DNA of 5,027 nucleotides from Bacillota bacterium (lineage in GTDB: Bacteria > Bacillota > Clostridia > Christensenellales > CALWSW01), in assembly GCA_023402915.1 (NCBI GenBank), contig JAEYFO010000052.1:1-5027 (forward strand), given 5' to 3'. The notes below the pieces were generated by a model. It ran no database searches. It was given only the letters and a program-made list of their open reading frames with translations, and was not told where the DNA came from. This document shows, piece by piece, positions 1 through 4,648 of the stretch (within the stretch, counting starts at the first letter, position 1; every line of letters starts with the position of its first letter). The position numbers and the translations under genes were made by a program.

Positions 1-1169
1 GTTTGGGGTTGTCCCAGCTGCCGGTCTGATAGGTGTGGCCGTGGCGGCTGATCTCGTCCTCGCGCAGGTAGCGGCTGCCGTCCGCGCCGGCGAAGAAATA
101 GCTGCCGGAAACGTCGAAGTTGCCCTTGCCGTCGGAATGGTCGAACTTGACGGCCCGTTCGCCCTGTTCAACCGCATAGGAAACGCCGCCGAACGCGCCG
201 ATGCCGTCGCCTTCATACACGTCCATGTGCCATAGATCCGCGCCCGCTTCCATTGCCATGCGCACGCCGTCGCCGGTGTTGTAGAGCGTGCCGATGGCGG
301 CGCTGTTGGCCATGCCCAGATAGCACTCGACCATTTCCGGGTTGTTTTCAAAGCCGCCGCAGGTCAGCACAACGCCGTTGAGGGCGCGGATGCGCAGCGT
401 TTCGCCGCCGCGGGTCAGCTCAACGCCCACGATGGTCTTTGTTTCGGGATCCTGGATCAGATGGGTGGCGGGGGATTCAAACCAAATGTCGATCTTGTCG
501 GCGCGGTCGGTCACGTTCTGCCGGAACACCTTCCACAGATGACCGTCGCCCGCGCTCCACTGGATGGTGCAAAGAGAGATCTTGTCCGAACCGGGCAGCT
601 CCGGATATTCCGGGGACATCATCTTCATGGACGGGGAATCCACGTTGCCCCAGTCGGCGAAGGTCTCGGGGTTCGTGCCAAAGTCGTTTTCCAGCGTGGT
701 GCGCAGGGAAGCGATGCCCTTGGCATAGGTTTCGAGCATGGGCTGGGAATAGGTGCGGCTGCCCTGAAGCGCCGTCAGATAGGACAGCGTCGCTTCGTAG
801 TCCTCGTGGCCGTACATCCACAGCTGGCCGCAATAGCGGGTGTTGCCGCCCTCGTGGCCTTCGGGCGCTTTTTCCAGCAGCAGAACGTTGGCCCCTTCGT
901 CGGCGGCAGTTTTGGCCGCAACGGCGCCCGCGCCGCCAAAGCCCACGACCACCACGTCGTAGCTGCCGTCCCAGGCGATGGTGTCGGCATAGGTTCCGAT
1001 GGATTCCGGTTCCTGCGCAGGGGCGGATTCAACGGGAAGCGCGGAAGCTGCGGGCGCTTCCGTTTCAGCAGGCGCAGCGGCAGGCGCGCTCTGGCAGCCG
1101 GCCAGCGTCAGCGCGGCGCACAGCAAGCAGCGCCAGCAGCAGAGAAAAGCGTTTGAGAGACGATTTCAT
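1..1169 (-). CDS. Exported FAD-dependent reductase lipoprotein (flavocytochrome c/fumarate reductase-like), 3' end off window, frameshifted in signal peptide
   Basis: By family, this is the flavin subunit of a fumarate/urocanate-reductase-like enzyme that reduces an unsaturated acid outside the membrane; the substrate is not known. The start at 1169 has AGGAGG 6 nt upstream. The first 14 codons read MKSSLKRFSLLLAL. The reading frame must then skip one base near 1127 to continue as LLCAALTLAGC, a lipobox with lipidated Cys25 (1096-1094). Unshifted, the ORF ends at TGA 1067-1065 after 34 codons. With the shift, about 389 residues are visible and the frame is open to the left edge. After a Pro/Ala/Glu-rich linker (26-56) comes the FAD Rossmann motif VVVVGFGGAG (72-81) with Glu99 ending strand 2, and then GGNTRYCGQLW. 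Late in the visible part, DEISRHGHTY resembles the NE-x-x-TR region that carries the catalytic Arg of fumarate reductases; this alignment is by eye. There is no N-terminal FMN-binding or heme domain. Family assignment is firm; whether the gene is functional is uncertain. Confidence 0.85.
1120..1134 (-). other. Apparent +1 frameshift in the reductase signal peptide
   Basis: The frame opened by the well-placed ATG at 1169 and the frame encoding the lipobox and the whole enzyme differ by one base. Skipping a single C near 1127 (codons CTG, C, TTG, CTG, TGC) restores a textbook lipoprotein signal peptide. In the enzyme frame the stop TGA 1168-1166 precedes only TTG (1126) and CTG (1123) as possible starts. 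Neither has a ribosome binding site, and both would lack the positively charged n-region. It is either a real inactivating or phase-changing mutation or a sequencing/assembly error in this CTG-rich stretch. Confidence 0.8.
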
Positions 1170-1175
1170 AGAGTT

Positions 1176-1181
1176 CCTCCT
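1176..1181 (-). promoter_or_regulatory. Ribosome binding site of the reductase gene
   Basis: Perfect AGGAGG on the minus strand, 6 nt before ATG 1169. It fixes the intended start of the reductase upstream of the frameshift. Confidence 0.85.
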
Positions 1182-1194
1182 GTTTAAGTATTGA

Positions 1195-1228
1195 AATCAA
1201 TTCGTAGAATATGTTCGATGAATTGATT
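1195..1228. promoter_or_regulatory. Candidate TetR-type operator, 34-bp imperfect palindrome
   Basis: Outer arms AATCAATTC and GAATTGATT are a perfect 9-bp inverted repeat. Counted over 17-nt arms, 14 of 17 positions are symmetric. The site begins about 2 nt downstream of the predicted reductase transcription start (about 1230) and ends 14 bp before the ribosome binding site, a roadblock position. The natural binder is the TetR-family protein encoded divergently from 1350. Alternatively, the same symmetry would fold into a 5' mRNA hairpin. Symmetry and position are seen; the binding partner is inferred. Confidence 0.65.
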
Positions 1229-1236
1229 CTGCGAAA

Positions 1237-1265
1237 AGCATAGCACAGACTCCGGCTGCTGTCAA
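1237..1265 (-). promoter_or_regulatory. Sigma-A promoter of the reductase gene
   Basis: On the minus strand, TTGACA (1265-1260) is followed by a 17-nt spacer and TATGCT (1242-1237). The predicted start of transcription near 1230 gives a leader of about 60 nt containing the 34-bp palindrome. Confidence 0.8.
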
Positions 1266-1289
1266 GGATTTCACACGGGGCGGGAAGCC

Positions 1290-1319
1290 TTGACAAGCCG
1301 GGAAAACAATCGGTATCAT
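1290..1319 (+). promoter_or_regulatory. Sigma-A promoter of the TetR-family regulator gene
   Basis: TTGACA (1290-1295), an 18-nt spacer and TATCAT (1314-1319), with predicted start near 1326. The TTG at 1290 could be mistaken for a start codon of the regulator, but it belongs to the -35 box. The -35 boxes of the two divergent promoters are only 24 bp apart. Confidence 0.75.
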
Positions 1320-1349
1320 AAGACCATCTCAGTGGAAAAGAGTGCGGAT

Positions 1350-1973
1350 ATGACGGGAGAAAAAAATCTGACGGCGCGGCAGAGGCAGGCGCTCGAAACG
1401 AAAGAAAAAATCAGGACGGTGGCCATTGATCTGTTTCGGGAAAGGGGAATGGACAACGTCACCATCAAGGATATCTGCCAGCAGGCAGAGGTTTCCGTAG
1501 GGAATTTTTATCACTACTTTGAATCGAAGGAAGCCGTGACGTTTGAAATCCTTCGGGGATTTGACGAATGGCTCAGAGGCGTGGCAGCAGAGGAACCGTT
1601 TGACCGGGCCGTTGACGGGATCCGCTTTGTGATCCGGGAACAGGTGACGGGAGCGGAGCGCGTCGGGTTTGAATTTGAACTGGGAATGTTTCAGTCGCAG
1701 ATCAAAATGCGTGACGGGAAGCGCATGGATACCGACCGCTTTTTCAAAACGTATCTGACAGAGCTGATCGAGCGCGCCATGGCGGAAGGGGACGTCCATT
1801 CTTCTTACGACAGCACGGAAACGGCAGAGCTGCTGCTGCGGGTGTCGCGGGGAATCCTTTTCGACTGGTCGATCCGCTGCGGCAGCTACTCAATCGGGGA
1901 AAAGACCATGGAGGCGCTGGAACTGCTGCTGCGCGCGCTCAGGGAGCCGAAACAGCACAGAGAACTTTCCTGA
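1350..1973 (+). CDS. TetR/AcrR-family transcriptional regulator
   Basis: A one-component DNA-binding regulator of 207 residues, a normal TetR length. The N-terminal helix-turn-helix domain spans about residues 17-63. It includes AIDLFRERGMDNVTIKDIC and the recognition-helix signature VSVGNFYHYFESKEAV (48-63), which matches the family pattern well. The remainder is the helical ligand-binding/dimer domain, too divergent to name a ligand. I chose ATG 1350 because an upstream TTG (1290) lies in the -35 box and a GTG (1332) would leave almost no leader. GGAAAAGAG (1334-1342) is a plausible ribosome site 7 nt before ATG 1350. The gene is divergent from the reductase lipoprotein and probably regulates it through the palindrome at 1195-1228. 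Autoregulation is not obvious, since no similar palindrome overlaps its own promoter. The gene is monocistronic, with a terminator 38 nt after the stop. Confidence 0.92.
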   Translation: MTGEKNLTARQRQALETKEKIRTVAIDLFRERGMDNVTIKDICQQAEVSVGNFYHYFESKEAVTFEILRGFDEWLRGVAAEEPFDRAVDGIRFVIREQVTGAERVGFEFELGMFQSQIKMRDGKRMDTDRFFKTYLTELIERAMAEGDVHSSYDSTETAELLLRVSRGILFDWSIRCGSYSIGEKTMEALELLLRALREPKQHRELS

Positions 1974-2011
1974 AAAGAAAGTGAGAAAAAGGGAAGCTCT
2001 TCCCCAAAAAC

Positions 2012-2039
2012 AAAAAGCAGCCGGAAAAGCTGCTTTTTT
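2012..2039 (+). terminator. Intrinsic terminator after the TetR-family gene
   Basis: A perfect 10-bp stem AAAAAGCAGC / GCTGCTTTTT with 7-nt loop CGGAAAA and a T run to 2039. The A run on the left arm, with more T on the complementary strand, means it could also stop minus-strand transcripts coming from the acetyltransferase side. Confidence 0.88.
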
Positions 2040-2096
2040 GCTGCCCGGAAAACGGGCGGAATCCGTTGAAAAAACATTGGGAAGCACCGAGAAAAA

Positions 2097-2125
2097 TTGA
2101 AACCCCTTCGTCCGGATGGTATAAT
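2097..2125 (+). promoter_or_regulatory. Strong orphan sigma-A promoter
   Basis: TTGAAA (2097-2102), a 17-nt spacer and a perfect TATAAT (2120-2125) preceded by the extended -10 TGG. It is one of the best promoters in the window. It lies 58 bp past the tetR terminator and points toward the tandem repeat, with no convincing protein gene downstream on the plus strand. A transcript from about 2132 would run antisense into the 3' end of the acetyltransferase gene unless terminated. Confidence 0.7.
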
Positions 2126-2148
2126 GAAACCCGGCGCGCGTCGGCGGG

Positions 2149-2189
2149 TCGGAACCGTTCCGAACAGCCCTTCGCCCGAAAGCGGAGGG
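2149..2189 (+). other. Two consecutive hairpins downstream of the orphan promoter, candidate noncoding RNA
   Basis: The first is TCGGAA-CCG-TTCCGA (2149-2163), with 6 perfect pairs. The second is CCCTTCGC (2168-2175) pairing with GCGGAGGG (2182-2189) around loop CCGAAA, 8 pairs including one G-U. They begin about 17 nt after the predicted transcription start and precede the repeat units. They match no riboswitch or ncRNA consensus I know. Boundaries and function are unknown, and no clear terminator follows on the plus strand. Confidence 0.35.
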
Positions 2190-2235
2190 TAGCAGGGGGA
2201 GCGAAGAATCGTCCTTGATTAGAGAACGCCATGAA

Positions 2236-2370
2236 AAAACGCCGAAACGCAAATTAGGGAATTTCCCCGCGTCCGGCGAAGAGGAAAGGCTGCGTTTTGG
2301 GCGCTGGCCGCCGGAAACGCTCTGCCGGGCGCACAAAGCAGCGCGGGATGAACTGTGCGGTGCGGTTCAG
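2236..2370. repeat. Tandem repeat unit, copy 1 (135 bp)
   Basis: About 87% identical to copy 2 (118 of 135 aligned bases by eye, plus one 3-base gap), with a period of 140 bp. The best conserved core is GAAACGCAAATTAGGGAATT, at 2244-2263 in this copy. It includes a weak inverted repeat, GCGTTTTGGGCG (2292-2303) against CGCCGGAAACGC (2309-2320), with two mismatches. One frame is open from TTG 2215 to TGA 2383 (56 codons) with no ribosome site at normal spacing. No transposase or CRISPR features are present. It is probably a dispersed, intergenic repeat family, by inference from its look and position. Confidence 0.8.
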
Positions 2371-2375
2371 CCTTC

Positions 2376-2513
2376 AAAACGCTGAAACGCAAATTAGGGA
2401 ATTTCCCCGTGTCCGGCGAAGTGGGAAGGCCGCGCTTTGGGCGTGAGCCGCCGGAAACGCTCTGCCAAGGGGCGCATGAAACACCGCGGAATGACCCGTG
2501 CGGCGCGGTTCAG
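2376..2513. repeat. Tandem repeat unit, copy 2 (138 bp)
   Basis: The second copy of the unit at 2236-2370, separated from it by 5 bp. It carries an extra AAG after CTCTGCC (2467-2469 region) and mostly C/T and A/G differences. Its last bases (GGTTCAG) contain the complement of the acetyltransferase stop codon (TCA at 2510-2512), so the repeat ends exactly at the gene end. A hairpin formed by CGCGGT/ACCGCG on the minus strand is not conserved in copy 1. Confidence 0.8.
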
Positions 2514-3022
2514 TCGTCTGTCTTTGGCGCGCGCAGGTCGTAGTCTAAAATAACGACGCTGCGGGAAACGCCGTCGAGCATACCCACGTCCTTCATCGTG
2601 CCCACCAGCTCAAAGCCCAGCGCCTTGTGGAAGGCGATGGACGCAGCGTTTTCCCCGTCGATCCAGGCCGTCACGATGTGCAGGCCCAGCGCCCCGGCTT
2701 TTTTGAGCAGCTCCTTCATCAGGCGCGTGCCGAGGCCGCGGCGCTCCTGCCCGGGCAGAAGATAGATGCTGTTTTCCGCCGTATAGCGGTAGCCGTAATA
2801 GGGCCGGAAGCACGAAAGCGACGCATAGCCCAGGATCTGGCCGTCCTCTTCGGCCACCAGCGCGCAGCGGCGGGGCGCGTCGTGCTCCTTAATCCAGCCG
2901 CGCACGTCCTCGGGCGTGCAGAGCTCCCGCGTCCAGATGGCGGTGGAATGGCGGCGGTAATGGTTCATGATCCCCATCAGGGCGGGAACGTCTTTGGGGA
3001 GCGCCGGACGGATCGTCATCAT
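2510..3022 (-). CDS. GNAT-family N-acetyltransferase (phosphinothricin/methionine-sulfone acetyltransferase type)
   Basis: A 170-residue cytoplasmic GNAT enzyme that transfers acetyl from acetyl-CoA to an amine. The closest look is the Pat/MnaT group, which acetylates glutamine- or methionine-analogue toxins; the real substrate cannot be read here. After MTIRPALPKDVPALMGIMN comes the second strand region VAEEDGQILGYASL (56-69). The acetyl-CoA loop follows, YLLPGQERRGLGTRLM (87-102), with the G-L-G core but Glu instead of the usual Gln/Arg three residues before the first Gly. Then come IDGENAASIAFHKALGF, the typical N-x-x-S and GF motif, and a DVGMLDGVSRSVVILDYDL end. I start at ATG 3022 (tandem ATGs at 3022 and 3019), because AGGG sits 8 nt upstream. 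A GTG or ATG further up (to 3055) would add 11 residues without a better site. The stop lies in the end of repeat copy 2. Confidence 0.88.
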   Translation of the reverse strand: MMTIRPALPKDVPALMGIMNHYRRHSTAIWTRELCTPEDVRGWIKEHDAPRRCALVAEEDGQILGYASLSCFRPYYGYRYTAENSIYLLPGQERRGLGTRLMKELLKKAGALGLHIVTAWIDGENAASIAFHKALGFELVGTMKDVGMLDGVSRSVVILDYDLRAPKTDD

Positions 3023-3066
3023 CGAAAATTCCCTCACGATCAGGTCGAAAAACAAAAGATGCGCCT

Positions 3067-3095
3067 ATTATACCGCTGCGAAGCCGGAAGGAAAA
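3067..3095 (-). promoter_or_regulatory. Probable promoter of the acetyltransferase gene
   Basis: A perfect minus-strand TATAAT (3072-3067) lies 44 nt before ATG 3022. At 17 nt upstream the -35 position is only TTTTCC (3095-3090), 3 of 6 consensus bases. The -10 is convincing and the -35 is weak. Confidence 0.55.
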
Positions 3096-3278
3096 GAGGC
3101 CGCAGGGGAAAACGGAGCGCTTTGTGAAAACTTTTTGGAAAGCAAAAAGAGACGCGGCGAGGGGCTGCCTGAAAACAGGGGACGAACGGGCGCGGGGGAA
3201 CGGCTTTTTCAAAAATTCAAAAACAGAAAGCAAGGCGGCGCGGCAGAGCGCGCTGTTTCCAATTTTATCACAGCAAAA

Positions 3279-3295
3279 CGCCCGGCTTTCGGGCG
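3279..3295. other. GC hairpin in the trmB leader, terminator-like on the minus strand
   Basis: CGCCCG (3279-3284), loop GCTTT, CGGGCG (3290-3295), ending 2 nt before the trmB ribosome site. On the plus strand there is no T tract. On the minus strand it is followed by TTTTGC, so it may stop antisense transcription. It could also influence access to the trmB ribosome binding site. No clear plus-strand promoter for trmB is visible in 3073-3278, which holds A-rich tracts but no gene I can support. Confidence 0.35.
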
Positions 3296-3314
3296 GCAGG
3301 GAGGAATCTGATCC

Positions 3315-4013
3315 ATGCGGATGCGGGCAAAACCATGGGCAAGGCCGGAGCTGCTGCAAAGCGGCTATTTTGAAGCGGAGCCGCGCGGCGTGCGGGGGCA
3401 TTGGGCGCAGCGCTTTTCAAAGCAGCAGCCCCTTCATCTGGAACTGGGCTGCGGCAAGGGCTATTTTGCAGGGCCGCTGGCGCTTCAGCATCCGGAATGG
3501 AACATCGTGGCCGTCGATCGCAAGGACGAAGTGCTCGGCCCGGCGCGGCGGCTGATCTCCGCGGCCTTTGCGGCCAAAGAGCGGCCGGTGGACAATCTGC
3601 TTTTGACGGCGTTTGACGTCGAGCGCATCACGGAGGTGTTCTCGCCGGAGGACCGGGTGGAGCGCATTTACATCAATTTCTGCAACCCCTGGTCCGTGGG
3701 GCGCGACCACAAGCACCGCCTCACCCACACGCGCCAGCTGCAAAAATACAAGACCTTCCTTGCGCCCGGCGGCGAGATCCGCTTCAAAACGGACAACGAG
3801 GATCTGTTCCGCTGGAGCAAGTTCTATCTGCGCGAGGCGGGCGAGCTGACGATCACCTACGAAACGGACGACCTGCACCACAGCGATTTTACGGGCAACA
3901 TCATCACCGAGCACGAAAGGTTCTTTTCCGAGCAGGGGATGCCCATCTATTTTCTCATCGCCCGGTTCGACCCGGCGGAAAAGAAAGCGGAGCCGGAAGG
4001 GGCGGCGGACTGA
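3315..4013 (+). CDS. trmB: tRNA (guanine-N7-)-methyltransferase
   Basis: It uses S-adenosylmethionine to form m7G, classically at position 46 of the tRNA variable loop. The protein has 232 residues, close to bacterial TrmB (about 210-240). It starts MRMRAKPWA, the usual TrmB N-terminus. The SAM motif LHLELGCGKGYF is at 40-51, an acidic residue Asp68 follows in IVAVDRKDE, and FKTDNEDLF (157-165) matches the family FKTDN-x-x-LF. The C-terminal NIITEHERFFSEQGMPIYFLIARF region (195-218) matches the T-x-Y-E-x-x-F block, with His200 in place of Tyr. The loop normally NFSDPWPKKRHxKRRL reads NFCNPW (121-126) followed by SVGRDHKHRL, so the Asp considered catalytic in TrmB aligns with Asn124. AGGGAGG (3298-3304) is 10 nt before ATG 3315. 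A short charged tail (219-232) extends past the fold. Confidence 0.93.
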   Translation: MRMRAKPWARPELLQSGYFEAEPRGVRGHWAQRFSKQQPLHLELGCGKGYFAGPLALQHPEWNIVAVDRKDEVLGPARRLISAAFAAKERPVDNLLLTAFDVERITEVFSPEDRVERIYINFCNPWSVGRDHKHRLTHTRQLQKYKTFLAPGGEIRFKTDNEDLFRWSKFYLREAGELTITYETDDLHHSDFTGNIITEHERFFSEQGMPIYFLIARFDPAEKKAEPEGAAD

Positions 4014-4051
4014 CCCGAAAGCGGGCAGGGCTCTCAAAACCGCCTTTCGGG
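4014..4051 (+). other. Stem-loop directly after trmB
   Basis: It begins right after the stop codon. CCCGAAAG-CGG (4014-4024) can pair with CCG-C-CTTTCGGG (4040-4051), 11 pairs with a one-base bulge. No T tract follows, so it is at best an atypical terminator or a 3'-end stabiliser. Confidence 0.4.
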
Positions 4052-4093
4052 CGCGGAATCGTCGGTTGGATCCGCGCGCAGGCGGGGAAACTG

Positions 4094-4102
4094 TGCTATA
4101 AT
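4094..4102 (+). promoter_or_regulatory. Extended -10 promoter of the small coiled-coil gene
   Basis: TGC-TATAAT: a perfect -10 box (4097-4102) with the TGn extension and no recognisable -35 at 16-18 nt. The predicted start near 4109 gives a leader of about 106 nt. It separates this gene from trmB transcriptionally. Confidence 0.65.
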
Positions 4103-4105
4103 AAA

Positions 4106-4198
4106 GCTGCGGCTGCTTTCCGGAAAAAGGCAGGAAGGAAGCGCCGTTTGCGCGCCGGTTCTCAAAACGACGGGCGCAAGAGTTCCCCACGCCGCAGC
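4106..4198 (+). other. Structured 5' leader of the small coiled-coil gene
   Basis: The leader is closed by a perfect 8-bp stem, GCTGCGGC (4106-4113) with GCCGCAGC (4191-4198). The stem begins at the transcription start and ends just before the ribosome site AAAGGAG (4200-4206). Inside, TTGCGCGCC (4148-4156) pairs with GGGCGCAA (4172-4179) with one bulge. The layout resembles a riboswitch or autoregulatory leader but matches no class I know, and no terminator/anti-terminator pair is evident. If the start is really at 4109, the outer stem loses its first three bases. Confidence 0.35.
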
Positions 4199-4214
4199 GA
4201 AAGGAGAAACAAAG

Positions 4215-4517
4215 ATGGCTGATTTTTTTGACAAGGTAAAATCCGGCGTCCTGCGCGGCGCAAACGCCGTGGCGGACAAGAGCGAGCAGCTGGTGGAGAT
4301 CACGAAGCTCAAGGCCGCCCGCACGAAGCTGGAAGCCGAAATGGAGCAGGATTTCTGCGATTTGGGCAAGGCGTTTTATGAGATGATGGAACAGGACACG
4401 CTCAACGTGGAGGCGCTGCGCAGCCGCTGCACGGTCATTGGGCATCTCAAGGCGCAGATCGCCGATAACCGCGCCGAAGAGGAGCGGATCAAGGGCAAGG
4501 AGGACAAGGCCGAATAA
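4215..4517 (+). CDS. Small helical/coiled-coil protein of unknown function (100 aa)
   Basis: I recognise no named family. The protein is charged and soluble, with no signal peptide or membrane segment. An N-terminal amphipathic stretch, MADFFDKVKSGVLRGANAVADKSEQLVEITKLK, leads into a long predicted helix (about 25-60). A short break at residues 61-65 precedes a second helix (66-96), suggesting a helical hairpin or coiled coil. It resembles small Clostridia proteins that begin FFDK..K/ADKS..LVE and sometimes carry a zinc ribbon. No such ribbon is present here; the only cysteines are Cys48 and Cys72. AAAGGAG lies 8 nt before ATG 4215. It has its own promoter and terminator, so it is a stand-alone gene. 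The clean coding pattern, good ribosome site and terminator make it a real gene; the function is unknown. Confidence 0.85.
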   Translation: MADFFDKVKSGVLRGANAVADKSEQLVEITKLKAARTKLEAEMEQDFCDLGKAFYEMMEQDTLNVEALRSRCTVIGHLKAQIADNRAEEERIKGKEDKAE

Positions 4518-4607
4518 TCTGGCGGCCCTCCTGCCGGGAAAAAGCCCCTGCGGGCAGGATGAATTTCAAAAAAACTCCCTTCGGGCGGGCGGAAGCTCCC
4601 CGAACGG

Positions 4608-4648
4608 CAAAAGGAACCGGGATCAGCGCCGGTTCTTTTTGCTTTTTT
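4608..4648 (+). terminator. Strong intrinsic terminator after the small coiled-coil gene
   Basis: CAAAAGGAACCGG (4608-4620) pairs with CCGGTTCTTTTTG (4629-4641), 13 pairs with one G-U, around an 8-nt loop, followed by T6 (4643-4648). It lies 90 nt after the stop. The interval also contains a weaker hairpin, CCTGCC (4530-4535) with GGCAGG (4553-4558). Confidence 0.88.

Noticed and set aside
1110..1134. Programmed +1 frameshifting at the CTT codon, as in prfB
   Set aside because: There is a CTT codon at the shift point but no in-frame stop next to it, no upstream Shine-Dalgarno stimulator at the right distance, and the +1 codon TTG pairs poorly with the Leu tRNA reading CTT.
439..1194. Long plus-strand open frames across the reductase (439-1194, 461-1156)
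   Set aside because: They are antisense shadows of the GC-rich minus-strand reductase. The compositions are Arg/Pro- or Gly/Ala-rich, with no ribosome site and no family resemblance.
2276..2290. RNase P RNA-like string GAGGAAAG in the repeat
   Set aside because: It is a short chance match. The flanking P4 and other conserved elements are missing, and copy 2 does not keep it.
2236..2513. CRISPR array or insertion sequence
   Set aside because: There are only two long adjacent units with no spacers of regular size, no terminal inverted repeats, no target-site duplication and no transposase.
3124..3555. Plus-strand open frame of 143 codons starting GTG 3124
   Set aside because: It overlaps the start of trmB in another frame, has no ribosome site and shows biased, low-information composition.
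3960..3975. tRNA T-loop-like GGTTCGA
   Set aside because: It lies inside the trmB coding sequence with no acceptor, D or anticodon arms around it.
3417..4445. Minus-strand open frame of 342 codons across trmB and the small gene
   Set aside because: It is antisense to two well-supported genes with their own signals and has no recognisable domain.
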